Source: CAJBNH01 sp964447285 (GTDB lineage Bacteria; Myxococcota_A; UBA9042). From it: 64,000 nucleotides of DNA. Both the position numbers and the translations under genes were made by a program. The first letter of the stretch is position 1; each line of letters starts with the position of its first letter. Of the stretch, positions 27,673 to 36,285 are shown piece by piece. The notes beneath the pieces are model-generated. The model did not search any database and had not been told where the DNA came from. It saw only the letters and a list, made by a program, of their open reading frames with translations. The DNA is taken from assembly GCA_964447285.1 (NCBI GenBank), contig CAYURO010000001.1:124001-188000 (forward strand), in the 5' to 3' direction.

Positions 27673-28857
27673 CTACTTCTGCGGCGACTCGGCGGGAACC
27701 TGTTCGTCGGCCGGCGCGGCCATCTTCGCCTTGGCGCCGGCCTTGGCGGTGCCGCTGTCCAGCTGCGCCTGAGCCCACTGCTCCGTCTTGCGATCAGCGG
27801 ACTTGCGCGCCAACACCAGGATCTTGCCCAACAATGCCGCCCTGGCGTCCGGGTCGCTGGTCTTGCCGACCTGTTCGCGCAACTTGGCAATGGTCGCCGC
27901 CGTGGCATCGGGCTCGGCAGCTTGCGCTTGCTCCGGTGCCGGCGCGCTGCTGGGGGCGGGGCGACGGGAGGGGGTCGCCTCTGCGCGCGCGGCCCGTCCG
28001 GAGCCAAGCGCCTCGCGAAGGGCTGCTTGCTGCTCGGCCTCGGCTGAGGACGCAGCCTGCTTGGCCAGTTGACCTTCAGGGGCAGCGTTGGCGCGAGCCG
28101 GCGGCGGTGCCGCAAAGCCGTCGTCGGACAGCCCTTGCGGGTAATCCTGAACGTTCTTGTCTGCCTTCAGCTCGTTGAACGCCGCTTGCGGAGCGGTACC
28201 GAACGCCGCGCTCGCGTCGTCCTTTGCCGCAAATTCCTTCTTGCTCGCTGTGGGCTTGTCCTGACCCGCCATGCCCTTCTTGGTCTCATCGGCGGCCACT
28301 GGACCCAGCGACGCCGGTTCGGCCTCGATGGTACGCAACGAGGGCGCGACAGCGGCTGGCGCTGCAGCAGGGGCGGCGGCGGCAGCTTCCACGGGAAGAT
28401 CGGGCGCTTCGGCCGCTGGTTCAGCGGGGACCGCAGCCTGGGGGGCAGGCGGGGCGTCGGCCATGGCGACGGCCTCGGCCGGGGGCGACTCCGGCGTGGC
28501 GTGTCGGTCCGGCCGGACGACGAGCGCCAGCACGACCGCGGCACCCGCCATCATCACGACCATTGGACCCGGACGCAGTAACGCCTTGATCCAACGGGAG
28601 AAACCGGACTCCTGACGGTGCTTTTCGGCCTGCTCGAAGGCCGCGCCGAGAATCACGCCCCGCACCGACGGCGCAACCGCGGGCAGTTCCATCGCGGCGA
28701 CGCGCTGATGCATGCGCAGGTAGTCGTCGATCTCGTCGCGCGCTGCGGGGGCAGCGTCGCCAAGCGTTCCCGGGCCTTGCGCCAAGCGACGCTCATACTC
28801 CGCCAGAACCTCGAGGGCCTCGTGCGTCTGCGGGTCTTGGGTGGGCTTACGCACCAT
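27673..28857 (-). CDS. Putative anti-sigma factor, single-pass membrane protein
   Basis: The 394-residue product has a cytoplasmic helical N-terminus of about 95 residues (LEVLAEYERRLAQ, DEIDDYLRMHQRVAAMEL, VRGVILGAAFEQAEKHRQES), one transmembrane helix at about 98-115 (PMVVMMAGAAVVLALVV), and a long Ala/Pro/Glu-rich periplasmic part ending in a helical stretch (TIAKLREQVGKTSDPDARAALLGKILVLARKSADRKTEQW). The order and size fit an anti-sigma factor downstream of an ECF sigma gene, although no H-x3-C-x2-C zinc motif is present. AGGAAG precedes the ATG. It follows the sigma gene by 88 bp in the same direction and ends convergently with the 680-residue protein gene. Confidence 0.62.
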   Translation of the reverse strand: MVRKPTQDPQTHEALEVLAEYERRLAQGPGTLGDAAPAARDEIDDYLRMHQRVAAMELPAVAPSVRGVILGAAFEQAEKHRQESGFSRWIKALLRPGPMVVMMAGAAVVLALVVRPDRHATPESPPAEAVAMADAPPAPQAAVPAEPAAEAPDLPVEAAAAAPAAAPAAVAPSLRTIEAEPASLGPVAADETKKGMAGQDKPTASKKEFAAKDDASAAFGTAPQAAFNELKADKNVQDYPQGLSDDGFAAPPPARANAAPEGQLAKQAASSAEAEQQAALREALGSGRAARAEATPSRRPAPSSAPAPEQAQAAEPDATAATIAKLREQVGKTSDPDARAALLGKILVLARKSADRKTEQWAQAQLDSGTAKAGAKAKMAAPADEQVPAESPQK

Positions 28858-28945
28858 CGCCGTCTTCCTGCCCGTTGCGCCCAGGGGACTTCCCCCTCAC
28901 CGTTGGGTGGCCCGAAGGCCGACGCAAACTCGGGGTCCCGCCCCG

Positions 28946-29545
28946 TCAGATGTGGTCTTGCAGCGCGTCACGCAACGCCTTGAGGGCATAGCGCATTCGG
29001 CTCTTGACCGTGTTCTCGTTGCAGTCTGTCGCTTCCGCGATCTCTGCGAAACTCAGGCCAGACAGCTCCCGCAAGGCGAATACCTCGCGCTGTTCGGCCG
29101 GCAATTTCTCCATCGCCTCCTCAAAGGCAGTGCGGAACTGTCCATCGGCGGCCTGCCGACTTGCGTCGGACTCTGGTGAGTCGTTCGACACCCGCTCGCC
29201 CAGGGTTGGCCCCTCGTCTCCTCGCGTCGGCGCGTCCAGCGAAGGACCCGAGCGAAACCGGTCGCGCCGCGACGCATCGATGCACAGGTTGCGCCCGATG
29301 GTGAACAGCCACGTCCGAAACTTCGCCTGACCTTTGAACCCTGCGCCATTACGAATGACCCGCAGGAACGTGTCCTGCACCACGTCGTCTGGCCGCGCCG
29401 CGCCCTGCTGTGCCACGAACGCCTTGAGCGATCGCGCGTGCCGGTCGTAAAGCGTGCCCATCGCGCGCGCGTCACCATCGAGGAACCGCTCCATGAGCGT
29501 CTCGTCGGTGGGATCGTCTCCGATGACCATGGCGAGAAGCCACAT
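28946..29545 (-). CDS. ECF-family RNA polymerase sigma factor
   Basis: The 199-residue product has sigma region 2 (TLYDRHARSLKAFVAQQGAARPDDVVQDTFLRVIRN and FRTWLFTIGRNLCIDASRRDR) and region 4 (AMEKLPAEQREVFALRELSGLSFAEIAEATDCNENTVKSRMRYALKALRD), separated by a charged linker. This is the two-domain ECF layout for extracytoplasmic stress or envelope signalling. Two in-frame starts are close (29545 and 29530), and neither has a clear ribosome site. The membrane protein downstream is its likely anti-sigma factor. A 16-base dyad lies 34 bases upstream. Confidence 0.88.
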   Translation of the reverse strand: MWLLAMVIGDDPTDETLMERFLDGDARAMGTLYDRHARSLKAFVAQQGAARPDDVVQDTFLRVIRNGAGFKGQAKFRTWLFTIGRNLCIDASRRDRFRSGPSLDAPTRGDEGPTLGERVSNDSPESDASRQAADGQFRTAFEEAMEKLPAEQREVFALRELSGLSFAEIAEATDCNENTVKSRMRYALKALRDALQDHI

Positions 29546-29578
29546 CGCGCTCGCATCCCCTCTGACGTCTATGCGCGT

Positions 29579-29596
29579 CCGACGATCTATCGTCGG
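29579..29596. promoter_or_regulatory. Dyad CCGACGAT-CT-ATCGTCGG ahead of the ECF sigma gene
   Basis: A perfect 8-bp inverted repeat with a 2-bp centre lies in the 112-bp gap between rlmD and the sigma gene. There is no T tract, so it is not an obvious terminator. Two TGACGTC copies (29563-29569 and 29647-29653) flank it. A binding site for a regulator is possible but unproven. Confidence 0.4.
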
Positions 29597-29657
29597 GTGC
29601 GCGCCGGTGGTGAAGACTGGCGGCGGAGCCTAACAAGCCCCCGTTCTGACGTCGAGA

Positions 29658-31028
29658 TCAAGAGAGCAGCAGCCGCACCACCATCTCGGCGTGGGGCGTG
29701 TGCGGGAAGGTGTCGATCAGCACGGCGGTCTGCTGCACGTACCCCGCTGCCCGCAGCGCCTTCAGGTCGCGCGACAACGTGTCCAGCGCGCACGATACGT
29801 ACACGATATGTGAGGGGCGTTCGACCGCCGCGGCTTTGCAGACCTCGAGTGCCCCCGGCCGTCCCGGGTCCAGCAGCCAGAGCTCGCCCGGGTCCGCGGG
29901 CTCGATCAGCTCTGCCGCATCGCCACACAGCACCGTGACCAGCGTCCCCAGCGCCAGTGCCGGCAGCATGGCTCGCCTGGCGCGATCCGCAGCCGCCTGG
30001 TCCCACTCGACGACCCGCAGCTCCGGCGTCCGCCCGGCCAGCAGCACGCTCAGGTTGCCAGATCCCGCATAGAACTCCTGACAGCGCGGGACCTTGCCGA
30101 TCTCGTCTAGCGCCTGCTGCACGGTTTCGCGGATCGCCTGATTCCCGGTGACCGTCGCCTGTGCGAACCCCGCCGCATCGACCCGCACCGGCAGTCCTGC
30201 TTCGCCGAGACCCGGGGCCTGCGTCTCCGGCAACGTCACCTCGTCCAAGCCGTAGCGGAAGGTGTTCGAGCCCAGCTGAAATCGCAGGCCCACAAGTCCC
30301 AGTGCGTCCGCCAGACGTGCTGGATCCGGAGTCTCCGCGCCGCCTTTTGGCTTGGCGAACACCGCGGCGATCACGCCCTCGACGCCCAGAACCGCGTGGA
30401 TTTCACCCTGATCGACGAAGCGTTCCAGCACCGGACCCAGTCGCGGCAGCAGGGCCGCCAGCACGGGCTCAAGCACCGGACAGGCGTCGGTCGCCACCAA
30501 GAGCTCGCTGCCCTTGGCCATGAACCCCGCGTGCAACCCTGCAGGATCACGTCGCAGATGCAGACGCACCCGGCGCCGATGGGCCAAGTCCGGCACCCGG
30601 TCATCCATGCGCAGCTCGGCCGCGTCGGGGCCCAGCGCCCGGCGGGCGGCGTCCAGCTTGGTGGTCCGCTGCACCCGAAGCGACACGTGCTGCCAAGTAC
30701 AGCCGCCGCAGCGCGACGCCACCGAGCACGCGGGCTCGACCCGATCCGCAGACGCTGCGACCACTTGCAGCACCCGACCCCGGGCCACGCCGCGATGCGT
30801 ACCCATCAACTGGATGCGCAGGCGGTCGCCCGGCACGCCCTCGGGCAGCAGCACCACCCGACCGTCGTCCAACCGCACCACCGCGTCGCCCAAGCCGCCC
30901 AGAGCTGCGACGGTGACCTCGAGCGGTGCGCCGGACGGGCGAAGTTCATGGGGCTGTGGGCGGAGTTCGCGGGGGTCACGACCGCGGGGCGCGGGCTTCG
31001 ACGAGCGAGGGGGAGGGCGACGCGGCAC
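29658..31028 (-). CDS. RumA/RlmD-type 23S rRNA (uracil-C5) methyltransferase
   Basis: The 456-residue product is a class I SAM-dependent m5U methyltransferase. A TRAM-like beta domain follows a basic Pro-rich leader. The iron-sulfur ligands are CSVASRCGGCTWQH, with a fourth cysteine in DACPVLEP. The catalytic domain has EFYAGSGNLSVLLAG (SAM binding), LLDPGRPGA (the DPPR-like loop) and HIVYVSCALDTLSRDLKAL with the nucleophilic cysteine. The family methylates U1939 or U747 of 23S rRNA, or related RNA sites; which one cannot be decided here. The start is GTG at 31028, seven bases after AGGAG. The next gene on the strand, the ECF sigma gene, is 112 bp away and probably a separate unit. Confidence 0.85.
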   Translation of the reverse strand: MPRRPPPRSSKPAPRGRDPRELRPQPHELRPSGAPLEVTVAALGGLGDAVVRLDDGRVVLLPEGVPGDRLRIQLMGTHRGVARGRVLQVVAASADRVEPACSVASRCGGCTWQHVSLRVQRTTKLDAARRALGPDAAELRMDDRVPDLAHRRRVRLHLRRDPAGLHAGFMAKGSELLVATDACPVLEPVLAALLPRLGPVLERFVDQGEIHAVLGVEGVIAAVFAKPKGGAETPDPARLADALGLVGLRFQLGSNTFRYGLDEVTLPETQAPGLGEAGLPVRVDAAGFAQATVTGNQAIRETVQQALDEIGKVPRCQEFYAGSGNLSVLLAGRTPELRVVEWDQAAADRARRAMLPALALGTLVTVLCGDAAELIEPADPGELWLLDPGRPGALEVCKAAAVERPSHIVYVSCALDTLSRDLKALRAAGYVQQTAVLIDTFPHTPHAEMVVRLLLS

Positions 31029-31120
31029 TTGACGACTCCTGGCGCGGAAACGAACCTGCCCGCCGCATTCGGGGCCCCGACGCACGGGCACGCCCAGGCG
31101 CCACCGGAACAGGGAGCGAC

Positions 31121-31177
31121 ATGAAACGCCGATCCGCCGTCATTGTCACCTTCTCGACCGCACAGCGAGTCGATTGA
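31121..31177 (+). CDS. Possible 18-residue leader peptide overlapping the DNA methyltransferase start
   Basis: A short frame (MKRRSAVIVTFSTAQRVD) follows an AGGGAG ribosome site by four bases. Its TGA (31175-31177) shares its last base with the ATG of the methyltransferase (TGATG), whose own upstream region has no strong ribosome site. Translation could therefore reach the methyltransferase by coupling. It might equally be chance. Confidence 0.35.
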   Translation: MKRRSAVIVTFSTAQRVD

Positions 31178-32517
31178 TGCGTCCCGTTCACCTGAATTGG
31201 CCGGGACGGCAGCCGGAGACCTTCGCGGCGGCGTTGCCCGTCGACCTGCACCCAACCCTGCATCTGCCGGCCTCCAGGACCGACCGGGGCCGCCTGCGCC
31301 TGCTGCAAGGGCCAGCGCAGCGCGTGGCGGACCGGCTGCTGCAAGAGGGGATGGCCGGCACCTTCGACCTGATCCACCTGGACCCGCCGTTCGGCAGCGA
31401 CGCGAATTACGGGCGGATTCGCGACCTTCAGGTCGATGGCCGCACCGCGACGCTGAAGCTGCCGGCCTACGGTGACGACGACGGCGGCGATCTCGCGGGC
31501 TACCTCGAGGGCCTCGAGCCGGTGCTGCAACGCTGCCACCGGCTGCTGTCGCCTCGCGGATCCTTCTATCTTCACCTGGACTTTCGGCGCGGCCCGTACG
31601 TCCGCCTGTTGCTGGACGAGATCTTCGGAGCCGACCACCTGCTGAACGAGATCGTATGGGCATACGGCCTGGGCGGCTCGTCAGGTCGGCGGTTTCAGCG
31701 CAAGCACGATGTGCTGTACTTCTACGCGAAAGACCTGAAACAACACTGGTTCTCGGCACCGATGGAGGCGGCGACCTCGACGATGCTGGCCGGTCAGCCC
31801 AAGCGCGCCACGGACACTTGGCAGACGCCGGACCGTGACGATGCCGCGCCGCTGCTGCGCGCTTGGCCGGACCCGCTGGTCGAGAAGACGCTGTCGAACC
31901 GGGATCCGGAGCGCACGGGCTATCCCACCCAGAAGCCGCTGGCCCTTGCGACCCGGATCATCCAGGCCTCGCTGCCGCCAGACGGCAAGATGCTGGACCT
32001 GATGGCGGGTTCCGGGACAGTGGGGATCGCCGCGCTGCTGTTGGGGCGAGATGCCGTGCTGGGCGACCTGAGCCCGGTGGCGCTCGACGTTGCCCGCGGT
32101 CGGGCGGTGGCAGCGGGGGCGGAGGTCACCAGCCAACGCATCGAACCTTTGGACCCGATGCTGGAAATTCCGTTCGCTCCGGTGCTCTTGCAGCGCACGT
32201 CGGACCAGGGCCACGCCCACCTGACGACCTTGGAGTTGCCCCCTTGGACCGACCGACTGGGCGACAACGCCACCGACGCCTGGCTGCGCACCTGTGCCAC
32301 CACCCGCGGCGCTGACCTGCTGGGCGCTTGGGGCGTGGCGGAAGACCGCGGTCGCACGGGTCTTGTCGCTCTGGCGTGGTGGGACGGCGCTGCACCGCGG
32401 ACCCGCGAGGCGGTGCCGCAGCAGCTTTCGTGGTCCAAGAGCAGCGAAACCGGCGCCCCGCTGTGGTGGGTCGGCTACGACGTCGCAGGACGAGGCTTCC
32501 GCTCCCGGATCGCGTGA
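31177..32517 (+). CDS. Orphan beta-class DNA methyltransferase (N4-C or N6-A)
   Basis: The 446-residue product has the permuted beta-class order. Motif IV DPPFG is at residues 69-73 (LIHLDPPFGSDANYG), a middle block KHDVLYFYAK is at 176-185, TQKPLALATRII follows at 251, and the SAM motif DLMAGSGTVG is at 274-283. DPPF with TQKP is typical of N6-adenine or N4-cytosine enzymes. The last 150 residues (PPWTDRLGDNATDAWLRTCATT, then QQLSWSKSSETGAPLWWVGYD) form a second domain I do not recognise. No restriction endonuclease gene is nearby, so it may be a solitary regulatory methylase. The start ATG at 31177 is coupled to a small upstream frame. Confidence 0.87.
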   Translation: MRPVHLNWPGRQPETFAAALPVDLHPTLHLPASRTDRGRLRLLQGPAQRVADRLLQEGMAGTFDLIHLDPPFGSDANYGRIRDLQVDGRTATLKLPAYGDDDGGDLAGYLEGLEPVLQRCHRLLSPRGSFYLHLDFRRGPYVRLLLDEIFGADHLLNEIVWAYGLGGSSGRRFQRKHDVLYFYAKDLKQHWFSAPMEAATSTMLAGQPKRATDTWQTPDRDDAAPLLRAWPDPLVEKTLSNRDPERTGYPTQKPLALATRIIQASLPPDGKMLDLMAGSGTVGIAALLLGRDAVLGDLSPVALDVARGRAVAAGAEVTSQRIEPLDPMLEIPFAPVLLQRTSDQGHAHLTTLELPPWTDRLGDNATDAWLRTCATTRGADLLGAWGVAEDRGRTGLVALAWWDGAAPRTREAVPQQLSWSKSSETGAPLWWVGYDVAGRGFRSRIA

Positions 32518-32553
32518 CCCGCTGCAGACTTGCTTGCTGTCGTGGAGGTGGGG

Positions 32554-34014
32554 CTAGGTGCCGGCCGCGCCGGGCGTGTGGCCCAAGGACTCGAGCAGCC
32601 CCAGCAGCTCACGGCTCTTCGCGGCGAAATCGCCCTTGTCGCGTGCGATGATGCCGGGCTTGGCGATGTCGGGCAGGCCATTCGGGTCGATGTAGCGGCC
32701 GTCGTGCTTGGCGCCGAAGTGCAGGTGCGGTCCGGTTGAGCGGCCAGTGGAGCCAACGTACCCGATCACCTGACCCTTGGACACGCGCTCACCGGGCTTG
32801 AGACCCGGAGCAAAACGCTGCAAGTGCATGTATTCGGTCATGTATTGTTCGTCGTGCTTGACCCGCACCAAGTTGCCGGCGGCTCCTGCACGCCTTGCCG
32901 AGATCAAGTGGCCCTCTCCGACCGACCAGACGGGCGTGCCGCGGGGCGCACCGTAATCGACGCCGTAGTGCGCCAGTGTGCGGTGCAGGACCGGATGCAG
33001 GCGCATGCCAAACTGCGAGGTCGTGCGCGCGGTGCGAAGCGGCTGGCGCAGGAACAGGCGCTCGACCGAAGTGCCTTTCGGGTCGTAGTAACCGGAAGTG
33101 TCGTGCTCGGAGTCGAACCAGAGTGCGGTGATCGTGGTGTGGGCCGTCCGGTACTCCAGCGCCGCGATGTGGTGGTAGCGGACCGGAGCCGTTCCGTCGA
33201 CCAGCTTGTCCATCACCAGTCGCAGCTCGTCCCCCGTGCGGGGCTCGATGGGCTCGACCAGGCGGTCCGCAAGCAGCGACGCGACCATGGGCACGAGATC
33301 TTCAGTCTCTCCGCAGCGCCGCAGCGAGTCTTCCAGCGTGCCCACGATGCCGCACCGAAGTGCCTGCCGCACCAGCGTTCCCGGCAGCCCGCCTTCCCGC
33401 GCAACGTAGGCATCGCCTTGGGGTTCGACCGTCAGACCTTCGCCGGACTGTGGCGCGACCACCAGACGCACCAGCTCGCCGTCGTCGATCAAGCCGCTGG
33501 TGGCGAACTGGCCCCAGACTTGCCAACCCGCCTGAATTTTCGTGGGGTTGCGAACGGTCTCGTAGGCGCGGATGACGGCGTCACGGGCGGTGCCGCGGAC
33601 ATGCAGGTGCGCCAACGCTTCGCTGAGCGACTCGCCGGACTGCACAGTCCACGAGCGCGAGACGCGATTGGTGGGTCCCAGATTCGGGTGCAGCGGGTCG
33701 CTGTCGGGGCCCTGCGGCGGTGGCGCGGTCACGCGAATCGGGCCCGCGATCAGAGCACCTGCCAGCGCGGGGCCGCGAGCGTCCGTACGGGCTGCGGACT
33801 CCGGCGCTCCGCTTGCAGCCATGGCGTTGCTGGGCAAGGACTCGCCTTGCAGTGCGTCCAGACGAGCAAGGGCGTCCATCGGCGCGAGCTCGGGCTCGGA
33901 CGACAGCAGCGACCAGCAGTTCGCCAGCACGACCGCCGTGATGACGCCAAGCGCGCCCACCGAAGGCAGGATCGCTGCGTGACGCCGCGGGTGTCGTGCG
34001 AGTTGAAGGGTCAT
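32554..34014 (-). CDS. Membrane-anchored M23 peptidase with LysM-like domain
   Basis: The 486-residue product has an N-terminal hydrophobic anchor at residues about 15-35 (AILPSVGALGVITAVVLAN) and a Ser/Pro linker. An OapA/LysM-like domain is at about 120-175 (SWTVQSGESLSEALAHLHVRG). A second region is followed by the C-terminal LytM/M23 domain. Zinc ligands are visible in HYGVDYGAPRGTPV (His and Asp) and TGPHLHFG. It is a DD- or LD-endopeptidase-type cell-wall enzyme, or a non-catalytic activator if a ligand fails. Because both H-x-x-x-D and H-x-H are intact I favour an active enzyme. I chose the ATG at 34014; the frame is open upstream but lacks a start with a ribosome site. Confidence 0.85.
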   Translation of the reverse strand: MTLQLARHPRRHAAILPSVGALGVITAVVLANCWSLLSSEPELAPMDALARLDALQGESLPSNAMAASGAPESAARTDARGPALAGALIAGPIRVTAPPPQGPDSDPLHPNLGPTNRVSRSWTVQSGESLSEALAHLHVRGTARDAVIRAYETVRNPTKIQAGWQVWGQFATSGLIDDGELVRLVVAPQSGEGLTVEPQGDAYVAREGGLPGTLVRQALRCGIVGTLEDSLRRCGETEDLVPMVASLLADRLVEPIEPRTGDELRLVMDKLVDGTAPVRYHHIAALEYRTAHTTITALWFDSEHDTSGYYDPKGTSVERLFLRQPLRTARTTSQFGMRLHPVLHRTLAHYGVDYGAPRGTPVWSVGEGHLISARRAGAAGNLVRVKHDEQYMTEYMHLQRFAPGLKPGERVSKGQVIGYVGSTGRSTGPHLHFGAKHDGRYIDPNGLPDIAKPGIIARDKGDFAAKSRELLGLLESLGHTPGAAGT

Positions 34015-34192
34015 GCTGCTCGGGCGGGAGAAGGGTACAGAAGCCGTGCGACCTTCCCATGGCTCGGACCGGCCTGTCAACCGATAATGCGCGACGGCAG
34101 GCGCGATCCGGTCTCGCGAGCGAACCTCTTTGCAGGCCGTTGGGTTGCCGATCGCAACGGTCCGCACGTGACTTGAAACCCGGCACATGGCC

Positions 34193-34221
34193 TTGAGTTC
34201 GCAGGCTCCAAAGCGTACACT
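34193..34221 (+). promoter_or_regulatory. Promoter of cysS
   Basis: TTGAGT (34193-34198) and TACACT (34216-34221) are 17 bases apart. The start near 34228 falls after the in-frame ATG at 34187 and before the TTG at 34262, which supports the TTG as the true cysS start. Confidence 0.6.
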
Positions 34222-34261
34222 CTTGCCCCCTTTGGTTCGCCAGATCCGTCCGAGGTTCCCC

Positions 34262-35773
34262 TTGCTGTTCCGGCTTCAGAACACCCTGACGCGTCAGAAG
34301 GAAGTCTTCACGCCGCTGGCCCCTGGCCGGATCGGCATGTACGTCTGCGGCGTCACCGTCTACGACTATTGCCACGTCGGCCACGCGCGGGTTTGCGTCG
34401 TGTTTGACGTCGTGCAGCGCACCTTGCGGCACCTCGGTTACGACCTGACGTACGTCCGCAATTTCACAGACGTTGACGACAAGATCATCGCCCGCGCGAA
34501 CGCAAACGGCGAGTCGGTCGAGTCGCTGACAGAGCGGTTCATCCAAGCGTTCTACGTGGACATGGATCGCTTGGACTGCCAGCGCCCCGACATCGAGCCT
34601 CGCGTCACGACGCACATGGCTGAGATCATCGACATGGTGCAGCAGATCGTCGCGCGCGGGCACGGCTACGTCGCGGCATCTGAGCCCGTGCCCGTGGACG
34701 GCCAGCCGACGGCGACGTCCGACGTGTACTTCTCGGTAGAGTCCTTTCCTGCCTACGGTTCCCTGAGTCGCCGGGTGCAGGAAGACAACGCCGACGGGGC
34801 GTCAGAGCGCGTGTCGTTCGACGGTCGCAAGAAGGACCAGCGCGACTTCGCCTTGTGGAAGGCGGCCAAGCCCGGCGAGCCCTGGTGGCCTTCTCCCTGG
34901 GGGCCCGGTCGTCCCGGCTGGCACATCGAGTGCTCGGCGATGGCGTGCAAGCATCTGGGCGGCGCGTTCGACATCCACGGCGGCGGCAAAGACCTGATCT
35001 TTCCGCATCACGAGAACGAGATCGCTCAGGCCCAGGCGGCCACCGGCGATGCGTTTGCCAAGCACTGGATGCACAACGGGTTTGTGACGATCGACTCCGA
35101 AAAGATGGCGAAGTCGACCGGCAACTTCTTCACGATTCGCGACGTGCTGGCCCGCTTCCACCCGCAGGCCCTGCGCTATTTCCTGCTGACCGCTCACTAC
35201 ACGCATCCGCTGAACTTCAGCGAAAAGGCGATGGACGAGGCCAACAAGCGCGTCCTGAATGTGTATGAGAAGCTGGCGCTTGCCGACGAGCTTCTCGCTC
35301 GGCAGCCCACGTCAGCCACCGGCAAGCCGCCCGCAGTGGTCGAGGTAGCGCAAGCTGAGCTGATGGAAGCGCTTTCCGACGACTTCAACACGCCCCGTGC
35401 CTTGGCCGCCTTGAGCGAGCCGATCACCGCGCTGACGGCCGCCCTGGCGAAGCCGAAGGCCGCGGGCAACATGGAATGCATCGCCCACGTGCGGGGTTTC
35501 CTTGCCCGGGCGGCGCAGCTGCTGGGCGTGTTTCAGCACCCGGCGGCGCAGCTCTCCGAGCTGATCGTCGAGCTGGCGCGCGACCGCATGTTTGCTCCCG
35601 GTAGTGCAGAGCTGGCGAGCGTGCTGGAGAAGATGCGCGACCGCGACACGGCGCGTTTGGACAAGAACTGGGCGCGCAGCGATGAGCTGCGGGCCGAGCT
35701 GCTGCGGGACGGCGTGGAAGTCCGCGACACCCGCGAGGGCTCGACGTGGCGGCCGCGACTGGCCATCGACTAG
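34262..35773 (+). CDS. cysS: Cysteinyl-tRNA synthetase
   Basis: The 503-residue class I synthetase opens with the family's usual LFRLQNTLTRQKEVFTPLAPG. The zinc cysteine is Cys29 (MYVCGVTVYD) and the HIGH signature reads HVGH at 38-41. Zinc-site partners lie in WHIECSAM and FPHHENE, and the KMSKS loop is KMAKSTGN. The C-terminal DALR domain and anticodon-binding tail follow (SDDFNTPRALAAL, WARSDELRAELLRDGVEVRD). The start is TTG at 34262 after GAGG, in line with family length and with the promoter position; the in-frame ATG at 34187 would lie upstream of the predicted transcript start. It charges tRNA-Cys in the cytoplasm. Confidence 0.95.
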   Translation: MLFRLQNTLTRQKEVFTPLAPGRIGMYVCGVTVYDYCHVGHARVCVVFDVVQRTLRHLGYDLTYVRNFTDVDDKIIARANANGESVESLTERFIQAFYVDMDRLDCQRPDIEPRVTTHMAEIIDMVQQIVARGHGYVAASEPVPVDGQPTATSDVYFSVESFPAYGSLSRRVQEDNADGASERVSFDGRKKDQRDFALWKAAKPGEPWWPSPWGPGRPGWHIECSAMACKHLGGAFDIHGGGKDLIFPHHENEIAQAQAATGDAFAKHWMHNGFVTIDSEKMAKSTGNFFTIRDVLARFHPQALRYFLLTAHYTHPLNFSEKAMDEANKRVLNVYEKLALADELLARQPTSATGKPPAVVEVAQAELMEALSDDFNTPRALAALSEPITALTAALAKPKAAGNMECIAHVRGFLARAAQLLGVFQHPAAQLSELIVELARDRMFAPGSAELASVLEKMRDRDTARLDKNWARSDELRAELLRDGVEVRDTREGSTWRPRLAID

Positions 35774-35830
35774 GAACGAGGTGGCGACCGGGGTAAGCTA
35801 CCGCGGCGCGCAACGGACGAGGAGAGAGCG

Positions 35831-36058
35831 ATGGATCCTGATTTCCTGCGAGAGTTGATCGTACTGGGCGTGACCATCTTTCTGTACATCATCGGCACGA
35901 TGCTGATGCTGCGCGGCCACACGGTCGACCTGTCAGCGGCCCACTTTCACAAGCTCGGCGACCCCGAGGCGATGACGGTGGCGCCCAAGTTGAACAAGCG
36001 CCGCAAGGCGATTGCGCGCGATGCCGAGCGTCGCCGCGGACCTGAGACTCCCGAGTAG
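35831..36058 (+). CDS. Small single-pass membrane protein, function unknown
   Basis: The 75-residue product has one transmembrane helix at about residues 8-27 (ELIVLGVTIFLYIIGTMLML) followed by a basic cytoplasmic tail (KLNKRRKAIARDAERRRG). A GGAGAGAG ribosome site precedes the ATG. It lies 57 bp after cysS and 227 bp before korA, so it may be transcribed with either. No family is recognised. Confidence 0.6.
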   Translation: MDPDFLRELIVLGVTIFLYIIGTMLMLRGHTVDLSAAHFHKLGDPEAMTVAPKLNKRRKAIARDAERRRGPETPE

Positions 36059-36285
36059 CTCTGCGCCAGGGGGGGGACCCCGCACCGTTTCCTTCCGTCG
36101 CGTCATCCCAGTGGATGGGAGCGATTCCCGGCCGTCCATCGGCGGGACCGGACGGTGAAGCAGCGCGGACCCGGGCGTCGCGACCGGAACGAATTTGAAC
36201 CACAATTCCGGAGGACCGCACAGCGGACCGGCCATGCCACCCCGACCCGGGTGTGCGGACTTCTATACGAACACGGAGAACGGCA

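Noticed and set aside
34075..34080. A perfect TTGACA on the minus strand ahead of the M23 peptidase gene
   Set aside because: No acceptable -10 at 16-18 bases; not called as a promoter.
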